Of a DNA stretch of 64,000 nt, positions 8,326 through 17,145 are shown piece after piece (positions within the stretch are counted from its first letter, which is position 1; every line of letters starts with the position of its first letter). The stretch is from positions 248,001-312,000 of the forward strand of contig CAWCCX010000017.1 in NCBI GenBank assembly GCA_963794155.1. The letters run 5' to 3'. Under the pieces are notes generated by a model. It was not told the origin of the DNA. It did not search any database and was given only the letters and a program-made list of their open reading frames with translations. This DNA comes from Roseiarcus sp963794155. Its GTDB lineage: Bacteria > Pseudomonadota > Alphaproteobacteria > Rhizobiales > Beijerinckiaceae. The position numbers and the translations under genes are program-made.

Positions 8326-9447
8326 TTGCGCGCCAAGGCGCGCGCCCTTGGCTTCGAGGCCTGCCGCGTCGCCGCGGCCGCCGCGCCCGCTCAAGCCCGC
8401 GAGCGCCTTGCCGCCTGGCTCGCCGAAGGCGCGCACGGCGACATGGAGTGGATGGCCGATGCCTTCGAGCGTCGGGTCGATCCCACGGCGCTGATGCGGG
8501 AAGCCAAAAGCATTGTCATGCTCGGCCTCAACTACGGGCCGGACGGCGATCCGCTGGCGGCGCTCAAGCGCCCCGACGCCGGCGCGATTTCGGTCTACGC
8601 CCGCCATCGCGACTATCATGACGTTCTCAAGGGCAAGCTCAAGGAGCTCGCTGCGTTTCTGGCCGCAGCCGCCCGGCCGGAACAGGTGGACGCCAAGGTC
8701 TTCGTCGACACGGCGCCGCTGCTCGAGAAGCCGCTCGCCGCGCAAGCCGGGCTCGGCTGGCAGGGCAAACATACGAATCTGGTGTCGCGCGATTTCGGCT
8801 CGTGGCTGTTCCTGGGCGCGATCCTCACCGATCTGGAGTTGCCGCCCGACCCGCCGGAGGCGGACCATTGCGGACAATGCCGCGCCTGCCTCGACGCCTG
8901 TCCGACGAAGGCGTTTCCCGCCCCCTACCAGCTCGACGCGCGGCGCTGCATCTCCTATCTCACGATCGAGCACAAAGGGCCGATCCCGCGCGAGCTTCGA
9001 TCCGCGCTCGGCAATCGCATCTACGGTTGCGACGACTGTCTCGCCGTATGCCCCTGGAACAAATTCGCCCGCGCCGGGCGGGAGGCGAAACTGACGGCGC
9101 GGAGCGACCTCGACGCTCCGCCCCTTGCTGCGCTTGCCCGCCTCGACGACGCGTCGTTCAGGGCGCTGTTCGCCGGCGGCCCGATCAAGCGCGTCGGGAG
9201 GGACCGGTTCGTGCGCAATGTGTTGATCGCGATCGGAAACTCAAACGATTCGGGTCTCGCCGCCGCCGCAACCGAACGGCTCGACGATCAGGCTCCGCTC
9301 GTCCGCGGAGCCGCGATTTGGGCGCTGGCGCGGCTCATTCCGCGAGCCGAATTCGCGTCTCTTGCGGCGACCCGCCTGCCAATCGAGCGCGAGGCGACCG
9401 TTATCGAGGAGTGGCGCGACGCTCTCGCCGCGCCGCCCGGACAGTAA
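8326..9447 (+). CDS. queG: Epoxyqueuosine reductase QueG
   Basis: About 373 aa. The protein carries the QueG N-terminal domain (EGAHGDMEWMADAFERR, the cobalamin-binding region) and two 4Fe-4S clusters (CGQCRACLDACP and CDDCLAVCPWNKF). A C-terminal HEAT-like part follows (FVRNVLIAIGNS, VRGAAIWALARL). It catalyses the last step of queuosine tRNA modification. The family normally begins about ten residues before GFEACRV, so I chose TTG at 8326, six bases after the fzlA stop. The only upstream ATG (8191) would add 45 unlike residues inside fzlA. Translational coupling with fzlA is likely. Confidence 0.88.
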   Translation: MRAKARALGFEACRVAAAAAPAQARERLAAWLAEGAHGDMEWMADAFERRVDPTALMREAKSIVMLGLNYGPDGDPLAALKRPDAGAISVYARHRDYHDVLKGKLKELAAFLAAAARPEQVDAKVFVDTAPLLEKPLAAQAGLGWQGKHTNLVSRDFGSWLFLGAILTDLELPPDPPEADHCGQCRACLDACPTKAFPAPYQLDARRCISYLTIEHKGPIPRELRSALGNRIYGCDDCLAVCPWNKFARAGREAKLTARSDLDAPPLAALARLDDASFRALFAGGPIKRVGRDRFVRNVLIAIGNSNDSGLAAAATERLDDQAPLVRGAAIWALARLIPRAEFASLAATRLPIEREATVIEEWRDALAAPPGQ

Positions 9448-9461
9448 TCGATTCCGCCGCC

Positions 9462-9650
9462 TCAGTGCGAAGGCGCGGTCTCGGCTTGATGTTTGAGCCT
9501 CTCGATCTCGTCCTTGAGTTGAAGTTTCTTGCGCTTGAGTTCGTGGACCTTGATGTCGTCTGACGCCGGATGACTGATTTCGGCGAGGATCGCTTCCTCA
9601 ATGGCCTGGTGACGGCGCACCAGTTCGCTGAGATGCGAATCAATCGACAT
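9462..9650 (-). CDS. DUF465 (YdcH-type) small coiled-coil protein
   Basis: 62 aa, with the DUF465 pattern HLSELVRRHQAIEEAI followed by KVHELKRKKLQLKDEIERL. It should be a short helical hairpin, possibly tRNA- or RNA-associated in some relatives, with no firm function. It converges with queG. Confidence 0.8.
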   Translation of the reverse strand: MSIDSHLSELVRRHQAIEEAILAEISHPASDDIKVHELKRKKLQLKDEIERLKHQAETAPSH

Positions 9651-9945
9651 GGGACGGCTCCCTTTTGGTCTTTGGGCGACGAAATTGTGACATAACTGGC
9701 GGGCCGCGCAAGCGACAAAATGACGCCGCGCTGTTCAAATCCTTGCCCCCGCGTCCACATTTCGGGGGGAGATTCATGCCCTTCGAGCCATCCCCTGCGG
9801 AAAGCCGCGCTCATTCTGTGAGGAGCAGCCCGGAGGCCGAGCGACCGCCTTGCGCCGGCGGAGCAGGGTCGCCATAGTCGGAGGCGCCGCGGCGCGAGGC
9901 GCGAAGCGCCGGGGAGGAGAAAGCCAACCACGAAGCGGCTCAACG

Positions 9946-10167
9946 ATGAATGAGAAGGGGCTAACCCCGGAGGAGCGCGCCGCGCTGGTCGCGCAGATCG
10001 AGCGGCTGCGGGAAGAGCACCGCGACCTCGACGCGGCGATCGAGGCCTTACGCCGGGCCGGGCAGTCCGATCAATTGCAGCTGCAGAGGCTCAAGAAACG
10101 CAAGCTTCTGTTGCGCGACAAGCTCGCCCGGCTCGATGACCAGCTGACGCCGGACATCATCGCCTGA
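9946..10167 (+). CDS. Second DUF465-like small protein
   Basis: 73 aa: LVAQIERLREEHRDLDAAIEAL, then QLQRLKKRKLLLRDKLARLDD, the same hairpin as at 9462-9650. ATG at 9946 is taken because the upstream in-frame stretch is arginine-rich and unlike the family. The 295 bases between the two DUF465 genes show nothing further that I recognise. The next gene (ChaB) follows after 25 bases. Confidence 0.78.
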   Translation: MNEKGLTPEERAALVAQIERLREEHRDLDAAIEALRRAGQSDQLQLQRLKKRKLLLRDKLARLDDQLTPDIIA

Positions 10168-10192
10168 CGCTTGGTCACGCCACGGAGCCGCC

Positions 10193-10402
10193 ATGCCCTA
10201 TGCGATCAACGCCGACCTGCCTCCGTCCGTCCGCTCGCATCTGCCCGAGCACGCTCAGGACATCTTTCGCGAGGCGTTCAATCACGCCCACGCCGCCCAC
10301 GCGCACGACCCGCGCCAGGAGGAAGCCGCCTTTCGCATCGCCTGGGCGGCGGTGAAGCGTGAATACGAGAAGGTGGGCGGCGAATGGGTGAGGAAGAGGT
10401 AG
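10193..10402 (+). CDS. chaB: ChaB family protein
   Basis: 69 aa. MPYAINADLPPSVRSHLPEHAQDIF and AFRIAWAAVKREYEK are the ChaB family signature. Relatives were named as regulators of a cation antiporter, but the molecular role is unclear. It is probably in one unit with the DUF465 gene before it. Confidence 0.85.
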   Translation: MPYAINADLPPSVRSHLPEHAQDIFREAFNHAHAAHAHDPRQEEAAFRIAWAAVKREYEKVGGEWVRKR

Positions 10403-10433
10403 CCACAGGCGAGGCGGCGCGGCGCTGGTCTGT

Positions 10434-10600
10434 TCAACCGGGCTGGTCCTCCCGGCGCCCTGGCGGAAAAGATCGCCCGACGGCGGCCTTTGTCGCGTCC
10501 CGCGCTTGCGCCTTTACGCTGCGGGGCGGGCCCTGACGGCCTTGGCGATAGCCCAGGAATCCCAGCCCGGCGAAGCCCAAGATCATCATCACCCAGTCGA
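10434..10600 (-). other. Out-of-frame PEP-CTERM sorting tail
   Basis: Directly after PEPST in the gene at 10589-11185, one frame over, the minus strand encodes WVMMILGFAGLGFLGYRQGR. This is the membrane helix plus basic tail of a PEP-CTERM signal. The frame stays open to a stop at 10434-10436. One base lost near 10597 would explain the break. Confidence 0.7.
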
Positions 10601-11185
10601 AGGCTCAGGAATGACGCCGCCAGGGCCGGTGAGTTTGAACGCCAAATTCTCTGGAATCACCGACCAGACCGTGTCAAAACGAGCCGCGGTCGAACCGGGC
10701 GGCGCCGCGGACGTCTCCTCGATGCCCCACGTGGGTTCGCTGGCGGCGGTCACATAGACCCCGAATAAGTGCGATGCCCCCGGCGTCAGTGTCTTGGACG
10801 GGAAGGTGACGCTATACGCGTGTTCATCATTCCCGATCGCCGTTTGGTCGGCGGAGCCGACGTTTCTGAGGAGGAGAGCGGCCCCGCTCGGCAGCCCGTC
10901 GACGTCGGCATAAATGGCGATCGTGAATTTTGGCGAAGGGCCGCAGGCGGTCGAACCGCAACTGCCGTACCAGTCGGCGCCGCTCACGACGTTCGTACCT
11001 GCCGCAAGGGTGAAACTCATCAGGACCGCATACGGCGGATATTGAGCGCTGATCACTTCCTGATTTGGCGCGCCGCCGAAGTAGATTATTCCCGCGTAAG
11101 CGGGCGCGGAAGCAAGCAAGATCGAAATAAAGCCGAGCGCGACCGCCCCCAACCGCAAGAGCATTCCTTTCATAAGGCGCTCCAA
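10589..11185 (-). CDS. PEP-CTERM-type exported protein, frameshifted at its sorting signal
   Basis: 198 aa as read. The signal peptide ends at APAYAG. The body is beta-rich and resembles choice-of-anchor/PEP-CTERM proteins (GADWYGSC, FTIAIYADVDGLPSG, VTFPSKTLTPG). The frame stops right after VIPEPSTG, while the expected WVMM...GFAGLGFLGYR helix and basic tail continue in the next frame. The mature protein would be anchored by exosortase processing if the frame were intact. The exact cargo function is unknown. A single-base error in the sequence is the simplest explanation. Confidence 0.75.
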   Translation of the reverse strand: MERLMKGMLLRLGAVALGFISILLASAPAYAGIIYFGGAPNQEVISAQYPPYAVLMSFTLAAGTNVVSGADWYGSCGSTACGPSPKFTIAIYADVDGLPSGAALLLRNVGSADQTAIGNDEHAYSVTFPSKTLTPGASHLFGVYVTAASEPTWGIEETSAAPPGSTAARFDTVWSVIPENLAFKLTGPGGVIPEPSTG

Positions 11186-11635
11186 GCATCTGACGCGCTG
11201 AACCCTAATCGGCGTCCCCGCTCGCGCGCGCGGCGAACGAGGCGATCGACCCGGTTCTGTCTTGGGTTTCCTTCGCCGTTTCCCTCCGGCCGGACGCCCT
11301 CTGGACGTAACAACTCCGCATAAATTTCCGTCAATGCTTCATTGCTGTCAATCTTGCAGAGCGAAACGTGCATCACGTCATCGTGTTCGATGGATTTCTG
11401 CAACAGCGGTCCCATCGGGAGGCGCACGCGGGGCGGGCGCATTGCGGAGATGGCCGGTTTCCGAAGCGTTTAGTACTCGCACGGTCGCACCTGAAAGGCG
11501 TCGCGCCGTTTGACAATTGTTCTTATTGTATTACTAATTGGATGTCCGTCGTTTCCGGGCCAACGAGTGGTTCGCCGCTCATATCCCGACACCGAATTGG
11601 ATAAATCACGTTGGAACGCCAAAAGGGAGGAGTTC
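11186..11635. other. Intergenic region between PEP-CTERM gene and ytfQ
   Basis: 450 bases with no supported gene. The proximal 110 bases are A+T-rich and carry the ytfQ promoter described separately. The rest shows no recognised repeat. Confidence 0.45.
11510..11537 (+). promoter_or_regulatory. Sigma-70-like promoter of ytfQ
   Basis: TTGACA at 11510-11515, a 16-base spacer and TACTAA at 11532-11537, in an A+T-rich patch about 100 bases upstream of the ytfQ start. The FCD regulator at 16257 may bind nearby; no operator is clear. Confidence 0.45.
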
Positions 11636-12565
11636 ATGCGCTTAATCAAGTGGCTGGGCGGCGCTGCCGTCGGCCTCGGCCTTACGGTCGCTGGATCGTC
11701 GGCCTTCGCGGTCACGATCGGCTTTTCGCAGGTGGGGGACGAGGGCGATTGGCGCCCGGCCTTTTCCAAGGACATGCAGGAAGAGGCGAAGAAGGAAGGA
11801 ATCGATCTCAAGTTCGCCGACGCGCAGGGCAAGGAAGAGGAGCAGCTCAAGGCGGTTCGTTCGTTCATCGCCCAGAAGGTCGACGCGATCATCATTGCGC
11901 CGGTTGTCGTCACCGGTTGGGATCAGGTGCTCGGCGAGGCGAAGAAGGCCGGCATTCCGGTTTTCCTGGCCGATCGCGACGTCGACACGGCAGATAAATC
12001 CCTCTTCGTCACCCGCATTTCGGCCGACTTCAATCTCGAGGGCCGGCTTGCCGGCGCCTGGCTCGCCCAGGCAAGCAAGGGGAACTGCAACATCGTCGAG
12101 CTTCAAGGCACTACCGGGGCGGCGCCGGCGATCGAGCGCAAGAAGGGTTTTGAGGCCATCATCTCCAACTTCCCGAACATGAAGATCGTGAAGACCCAGA
12201 GCGGCAACTTCACCACCGACGGCGGCAAGCAGGTGATGGAAGCCTTCATCAAGGCGACTGACAACCTCAAGGGCATCTGCGGCGTGTTCGCCCACAACGA
12301 CAACATGCAGCTCGGCGCCATCCAGGCGATGAAGGAAGCCGGCCTCAAGCCCGGCAAGGACTTCCTGATGGTGTCGGTCGACTACGTTCCGGCAATGAAG
12401 GAAGCGCTCGCGGCGGGCGACGCAAACGCCTCGGTCGAGCTGCGCTCGGCGATCGGCAAATACATCTATCCGGTCGTGACCGATTACCTCAAGGACAAGA
12501 AAGAACTGCCGAAGTGGATCGTGATCCCATCCGATCTGCATACGGCGGCGACGCCGGGCGGCTGA
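11636..12565 (+). CDS. ytfQ: Galactofuranose-type ABC transporter, periplasmic binding protein
   Basis: 309 aa after choosing ATG 11636, which has a strong ribosome site (GGGAGGAG, four bases from the ATG's left). The signal peptide ends SSAFA. A periplasmic-binding-protein type 1 fold follows: TIGFSQVGDEGDWR, AIIIAPVVVTGWD, VFLADRDVD, GTTGAAPAIERKKGFE and VFAHNDNMQLGAIQAMKEAG. It matches YtfQ, which binds galactofuranose in E. coli. The next genes are its ATPase and two permeases. A stem-loop after the stop probably lifts its level over theirs. Confidence 0.85.
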   Translation: MRLIKWLGGAAVGLGLTVAGSSAFAVTIGFSQVGDEGDWRPAFSKDMQEEAKKEGIDLKFADAQGKEEEQLKAVRSFIAQKVDAIIIAPVVVTGWDQVLGEAKKAGIPVFLADRDVDTADKSLFVTRISADFNLEGRLAGAWLAQASKGNCNIVELQGTTGAAPAIERKKGFEAIISNFPNMKIVKTQSGNFTTDGGKQVMEAFIKATDNLKGICGVFAHNDNMQLGAIQAMKEAGLKPGKDFLMVSVDYVPAMKEALAAGDANASVELRSAIGKYIYPVVTDYLKDKKELPKWIVIPSDLHTAATPGG

Positions 12566-12596
12566 CGCCGAAGCGGCCAAAACTAAAACTTCAGGC

Positions 12597-12628
12597 GCGG
12601 CGTCCCGCATAAAACGGGACGCCGCTTT
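12597..12628 (+). terminator. Stem-loop between ytfQ and ytfR
   Basis: A perfect 11-bp inverted repeat (GCGGCGTCCCG / CGGGACGCCGC) with a 7-base loop is followed by TTT. It lies between the binding-protein gene and the ATPase gene, a common place for partial termination or mRNA stabilisation. Confidence 0.65.
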
Positions 12629-12705
12629 GAATCATCGAACGCCGCCCGCTTGTGCGAACGCCGCGCTCGGGGCTATTCCTGAATGACCTTCATACGGCGG
12701 CGCGC

Positions 12706-14217
12706 GTGGCGGACACATTGACGGCGCGGATTGAAATGCTGGGCGTGTCGAAGTCGTATCCCGGGGTCCGGGCGCTCGATCACGTCGATTTCCGCGTCCA
12801 GGCGGGCGAAGTCCACGCGCTCATGGGCGAGAATGGGGCCGGCAAGTCCACCCTGATCAAAATCATGACTGGCGCGGTGCGCTGCGACGAGGGCGAAATC
12901 CACCTCGACGGCAATCCGGTCGAAATCAAGTCGCCGGGCGAAGCGCGGGCGCTGGGGGTCGGCACGGTCTATCAAGAGGTCAATCTGATCCCGACCATGT
13001 CGGTGACCAAGAACTTGACGCTTGGCCGCCAGCCGCGCCGGTTCGGGCTGATATCCTGGCGCACGGCGCGCGGCCTCGCCCAGGAGCGGCTCAAGCGGCT
13101 CAAGATCGACATCGATGTCGAGCGGCCGCTCGGCTCCTATTCGTTGGCGGTCCAGCAACTGGTCGCGATCGCCCGCGCGCTCGAGGACGATACGCGGGTC
13201 CTCGTGCTCGACGAGCCCACCGCCAGCCTCGACGCCGACGAGGCCGAGCTTCTGTTCCAGATCCTGCGCGGCCTGAAAGCCCGCGGGATTGCGATCGTCT
13301 TCATCACCCACTTTCTCGACCAGGCCTATAAGATCGCCGATCGCATATCAGTGCTGCGCAACGGCCGCCTCGTCGGCGAAGGTGCGACCGCGAAGCTTCC
13401 GCGACTGAAGCTGATCGCGCTGATGCTCGGACGCGAGCTCGAGGAGACCGAAGGGCGCGTCGAATCCGATCATCGCGCCGCAAAGGGCGAGCCGATTCTC
13501 CTGGCCGAGGGACTTGGACGGCGCCGCGTCATGGCCCCGTTCGACCTTGCGCTCAGGCCTGGCGAGGTCGTGGGCCTGGCCGGGCTCCTCGGGTCGGGAC
13601 GAACGGAGGTCGCCAAGCTCATCTTCGGCGCAATCCGGCGCGATTCCGGACGGCTGGAAGTCGGGGACGCCCGGATGAAGACGCATTCGCCGGCGCAGTC
13701 GCTGCGCCACGGGATGGCTTTCTGTCCCGAAGACCGCAAGGCCGAGGGCATATTCGGCGAACTCACCGTGCGTGAGAACATTATCCTTGGGCTGCAAACC
13801 AAGCGCGGCTGGCTGAGCCGCCTCTCTTACGGCGAGCAAGAGCGGCTGGCGCGGGAAATGATCGACGCCCTGGGCATCGCCACCCCCGACGCGGACAAAC
13901 CGGTCGGCCAGCTATCGGGCGGCAATCAGCAGAAGGTCGTGCTGGCGCGGTCGCTGGTGTCGGGCCCGAGCATTCTCATTCTCGACGAGCCGACCCGCGG
14001 GATCGACGTTGGCGCCCACGCTGAGATCGTGACGCTGATCCGCAAGCTTTGTTCTGAGGGTCTCGCCTTGCTGGTGGCGTCGTCGGAGCTGGACGAGCTG
14101 GTTGTGGTCAGCGACCGCATTGCGGTCCTGCGCGACCGGCGGATGATCGGCGAGATCGGCTCCGGCGATATCACCCGCGAGACCGTCATCCGCACCATCG
14201 CGGGCGCACGATCGTGA
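12706..14217 (+). CDS. ytfR: Sugar ABC transporter ATPase, two ABC domains
   Basis: About 503 aa with duplicated ABC cassettes. The first has Walker A GENGAGKST, LAVQQLVAIARAL and VLDEPTASLD. The second has the degenerate GLLGSGRTE, then LSGGNQQKVVLARSL and LDEPTRGIDVG. This is the layout of the RbsA/MglA/YtfR group. GTG 12706 gives the family's normal N-terminus; GTG 12652 is a longer alternative. The stop overlaps the start of the permease gene by four bases. Confidence 0.85.
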   Translation: MADTLTARIEMLGVSKSYPGVRALDHVDFRVQAGEVHALMGENGAGKSTLIKIMTGAVRCDEGEIHLDGNPVEIKSPGEARALGVGTVYQEVNLIPTMSVTKNLTLGRQPRRFGLISWRTARGLAQERLKRLKIDIDVERPLGSYSLAVQQLVAIARALEDDTRVLVLDEPTASLDADEAELLFQILRGLKARGIAIVFITHFLDQAYKIADRISVLRNGRLVGEGATAKLPRLKLIALMLGRELEETEGRVESDHRAAKGEPILLAEGLGRRRVMAPFDLALRPGEVVGLAGLLGSGRTEVAKLIFGAIRRDSGRLEVGDARMKTHSPAQSLRHGMAFCPEDRKAEGIFGELTVRENIILGLQTKRGWLSRLSYGEQERLAREMIDALGIATPDADKPVGQLSGGNQQKVVLARSLVSGPSILILDEPTRGIDVGAHAEIVTLIRKLCSEGLALLVASSELDELVVVSDRIAVLRDRRMIGEIGSGDITRETVIRTIAGARS

Positions 14218-15278
14218 CCCCGCGCTCGAACCTGGAAACGGAGACCGCGCTCAATCTTTGGCCGCGCGCGCTGGTGCGGCTGCGAGCTCTTGCCGGGCAT
14301 CGCGCGATCTGGCCGCTTCTGGCGCTCGCCTTCATCCTCGCGGTCGACGGCGTCATATCGCCCGGATTCTTCTCCATCCGCGTCGTCGAGGGCCGCCTGT
14401 TCGGCAACCTGATTGACATCCTGTACCGGGCCATGCCGACCGCGGTCGTCGCCCTGGGGATGGCGGTGGTGATCGGGACGAAGGGCATCGATCTATCGGT
14501 CGGCTCGGTCATCGCGATCGTCGGCGCGGTCATCACCTGGCGAATTCATGCGGGCGATCCGCATTTCGTCGTTCTCATGTTCGCGCTTGGGGTGGGCGTC
14601 CTGTGCGGGTTGTGGAACGGATTCCTGGTCGCCGTTTTGGACATCCAGCCAATCATCGCCACCCTGATCCTGATGGTCAGCGGGCGCGGCATTGGCCTCA
14701 TGATCAACCTGCTTTACGGCGGGACCAACCCGAGCTTCACCAGTCCGCTGCTGCAGGGCCTCAGCGTCGGGCATCTCGGGCTCATCCCGACCCGGCTCAT
14801 TCTCGGCGCTGCGATCTTCGGCGCGCTATGGCTTCTGATCCGCCGCACCGCGCTCGGACTGTTTCTCGAATCGGTCGGCGGCAACTCGGCGGCGGCGGAT
14901 CTGGCTGGAATCAACGCCCGCCTGATCAAGTACGCCGCCTATATCATCTCCGGATTGTGCGCCGCCTGGGCCGGGGTGGTGCTGGCGGCCGACACCCACA
15001 CGTCGGATCCGGTCAGCATCGGCCTTTACATCGAGCTCGACGCCATTCTCGCCGTCGTCATCGGCGGCGGTTCGCTGTCCGGTGGGCGCATCTATCTCGG
15101 CATGACGGTTCTCGGCGCGCTGATCATTCAGGCGCTGACGACCTCGATTCTGACCAGCGGCCTGCCGCCCGAGTACAACCTGGTCGTCAAGGCGTTCGTC
15201 GTCATCGTCGTCTTGCTGTTGCAGTCGGATAATCTTCGCGCGGCGTTGTCCAGGGGCTTCGGCGGGAGGAAGCGATGA
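14214..15278 (+). CDS. ytfT: Sugar ABC transporter permease YtfT-like
   Basis: 354 aa, multi-pass permease of the RbsC/AraH family. KGIDLSVGSVIAIVGAV and the EAA-like region GGNSAAADLAGINARLIKYAAYIISG are visible. GTG start overlaps the ytfR stop (GTGA). It pairs with the next permease to form a heterodimeric channel. Confidence 0.83.
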   Translation: MTPRSNLETETALNLWPRALVRLRALAGHRAIWPLLALAFILAVDGVISPGFFSIRVVEGRLFGNLIDILYRAMPTAVVALGMAVVIGTKGIDLSVGSVIAIVGAVITWRIHAGDPHFVVLMFALGVGVLCGLWNGFLVAVLDIQPIIATLILMVSGRGIGLMINLLYGGTNPSFTSPLLQGLSVGHLGLIPTRLILGAAIFGALWLLIRRTALGLFLESVGGNSAAADLAGINARLIKYAAYIISGLCAAWAGVVLAADTHTSDPVSIGLYIELDAILAVVIGGGSLSGGRIYLGMTVLGALIIQALTTSILTSGLPPEYNLVVKAFVVIVVLLLQSDNLRAALSRGFGGRKR

Positions 15279-16240
15279 ACGAGAAGTACCTGCCGCTTCT
15301 CGCCACGATCGTCGTGTTCTCGGCGCTGTTCATCACCGGAGGCCTCCTCTACAATAACTTTCTGTCGACGCTGGTCCTGGGCGACATCCTGGCCGACAAC
15401 GCCTTCGTCATCATCGCCGCCATCGGCACGACTTTCGTCATTCTCAGCGGCGGAATCGATCTGTCGATCGGATCGATGATCGGCTTTGTCGGCGTCGTCA
15501 TGGCGAACCTGGATCCCCTCGGCTGGCATCCGCTCGCCTCGGCCGCGCTGATGCTGGGTTTCGGCTTGGGCTTCGGCGCCCTGCAGGGGCTCATCATCGA
15601 CTTTTGCGAGATTCAGCCGTTCATCGTTACCCTCGCGGGATTGTTCCTGCTGCGCGGCGCCTGTTTCATGATCAATCTGGATTCGGTGCCGCTCCAGCAT
15701 CCGTTCGTCGCCGCCTTCGCGGCGACCAGCATCCCGTTGCCCGGCGGCGGATTCCTCGCAAGCTCGGCGATCGTCATGCTGATCGCCCTTGCGGCGGCGA
15801 TTGTCATCGCCCACTTCACCCGGTTCGGCGCCAACATCTACGCGATCGGCGGCGATCGGGTTTCGGCGGCGCTGATGGGGGTGCCGATGCGGCGCACCAC
15901 GATTGCGATCTATGCGCTCGGCGGATTTTACAGCGCCCTCGGCGGCGTGATCTACGCCCTCTATACGGCTTCCGGCTATCCGTTGGCCGGGACCGGAAAC
16001 GAGCTCTCAGCCATCGCTTCGGTGGTGCTCGGCGGCACGGTGCTGACCGGCGGGGTCGGCATGGTCGCGGGGACGCTGTTTGGCGGCATGATCCTCGGCT
16101 TGATCGCCACTCTGATCAATTTCAACGGTTCGTTGAACGGCGCCTGGATCATGATCAGCGGCGGAGTTCTCCTCTTTCTGTTCATCGTGATGCAGCGTTC
16201 GCTGCTCTCGTCGTTCCGGCTGAGAGGCGGCGTCGCTTGA
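15275..16240 (+). CDS. yjfF: Sugar ABC transporter permease YjfF-like
   Basis: 321 aa of the same permease family as its neighbour. Motifs are SGGIDLSIGSMIGFVGVV and IYAIGGDRVSAALMGVPMRR. ATGA overlap with ytfT indicates translational coupling. Last transporter gene of the operon. Confidence 0.83.
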   Translation: MNEKYLPLLATIVVFSALFITGGLLYNNFLSTLVLGDILADNAFVIIAAIGTTFVILSGGIDLSIGSMIGFVGVVMANLDPLGWHPLASAALMLGFGLGFGALQGLIIDFCEIQPFIVTLAGLFLLRGACFMINLDSVPLQHPFVAAFAATSIPLPGGGFLASSAIVMLIALAAAIVIAHFTRFGANIYAIGGDRVSAALMGVPMRRTTIAIYALGGFYSALGGVIYALYTASGYPLAGTGNELSAIASVVLGGTVLTGGVGMVAGTLFGGMILGLIATLINFNGSLNGAWIMISGGVLLFLFIVMQRSLLSSFRLRGGVA

Positions 16241-16256
16241 GATTTGCCGGAGGTCC

Positions 16257-17099
16257 ATGGGGCGAGTTCCAAAACATTTGACCGCGGCGGCCCAGCGCGC
16301 CCGCGCCGGTTCGCAACGCCCGGCGGCCGACCGCGCCGAACGGCGCGACCGAGCGGCGCAGCGGTTTGAGCGCAATATCCATACGTCGCTTGCCGGGCGG
16401 CTCGGTCGCGAGATCGTCAGCGAGATTTATCCGCCCGGTTCGCTGTTGCCCAACGCCGCCGATATGTGCGCCCGTTTTTCGGTCTCCCGCACCGCGCTGA
16501 GAGAAGCCTATAGCGTGCTTACCGCCAAGGCGATGATTGTGGCGCGGCCGAAGATCGGTACCCGCGTGCGGCCCAAGGCCGACTGGAACATGCTCGATCC
16601 GGAGGTGCTCTCCTGGCACTTGCAGACCACGCCGACGGAGAGCTTCGTCGCCGAGCTGTTCGTGCTGCGCCAGATGGTCGAGCCCGAGGCGGCGGCGCTC
16701 GCCGCGAGGGCGCGCTCGCGCGCGACGATCGACCAGATCGCCGACGCCTATCAGCGCATGGACAAGTTCAAGGAAGGCGCAGGCGACCTCATCGGCGCTG
16801 ATCTCGACTTCCATATGGGAATCCTCGAGGCGACCGGAAATCACTTTCTCACCGCGCTCGGCGGCCTCATTCGCACCTCGCTCGAATGCACGTTCGAACT
16901 GAGCTGGGAGGGCGCCTCGCGAATCCAGGACGACCGCTTGCATCAGCACCGCGGAATCTTCGAGGCGATCCGCGACGGCGCGCCGGAACTCGCCAAGATC
17001 CGCATGACCGAGCTTCTCAGCGACTCGATGAACGACGTCCGGCAATATCTGAGGCAGCGCGACGCCGCCAGGGAGCCGGCGTCGGCGCGACCGGTCTAG
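16257..17099 (+). CDS. GntR-family FadR/FCD transcriptional regulator
   Basis: 280 aa. A basic N-terminal extension precedes the winged helix (GREIVSEIYPPGSLLPN, ARFSVSRTALREAYSVL). An FCD ligand domain follows (FVAELFVLRQMVEPEAAALAA, ADLDFHMGILEATGN, HQHRGIFEAI with the metal/ligand-site Asp and His). Ribosome site GGAGG lies just before ATG 16257. Located 16 bases after yjfF, it likely regulates the sugar transporter in response to a sugar acid or similar ligand. No catabolic enzyme is adjacent, so the ligand is unknown. Confidence 0.84.
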   Translation: MGRVPKHLTAAAQRARAGSQRPAADRAERRDRAAQRFERNIHTSLAGRLGREIVSEIYPPGSLLPNAADMCARFSVSRTALREAYSVLTAKAMIVARPKIGTRVRPKADWNMLDPEVLSWHLQTTPTESFVAELFVLRQMVEPEAAALAARARSRATIDQIADAYQRMDKFKEGAGDLIGADLDFHMGILEATGNHFLTALGGLIRTSLECTFELSWEGASRIQDDRLHQHRGIFEAIRDGAPELAKIRMTELLSDSMNDVRQYLRQRDAAREPASARPV

Positions 17100-17145
17100 A
17101 CGCGACCGCCGCGTCCGCCGTGCTCGAACCGAGCGCGGCTAAAGG

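Noticed and set aside
11642..12610. A 322-codon minus-strand frame opposite ytfQ
   Set aside because: It is a composition shadow of ytfQ, with no ribosome site and no motif.
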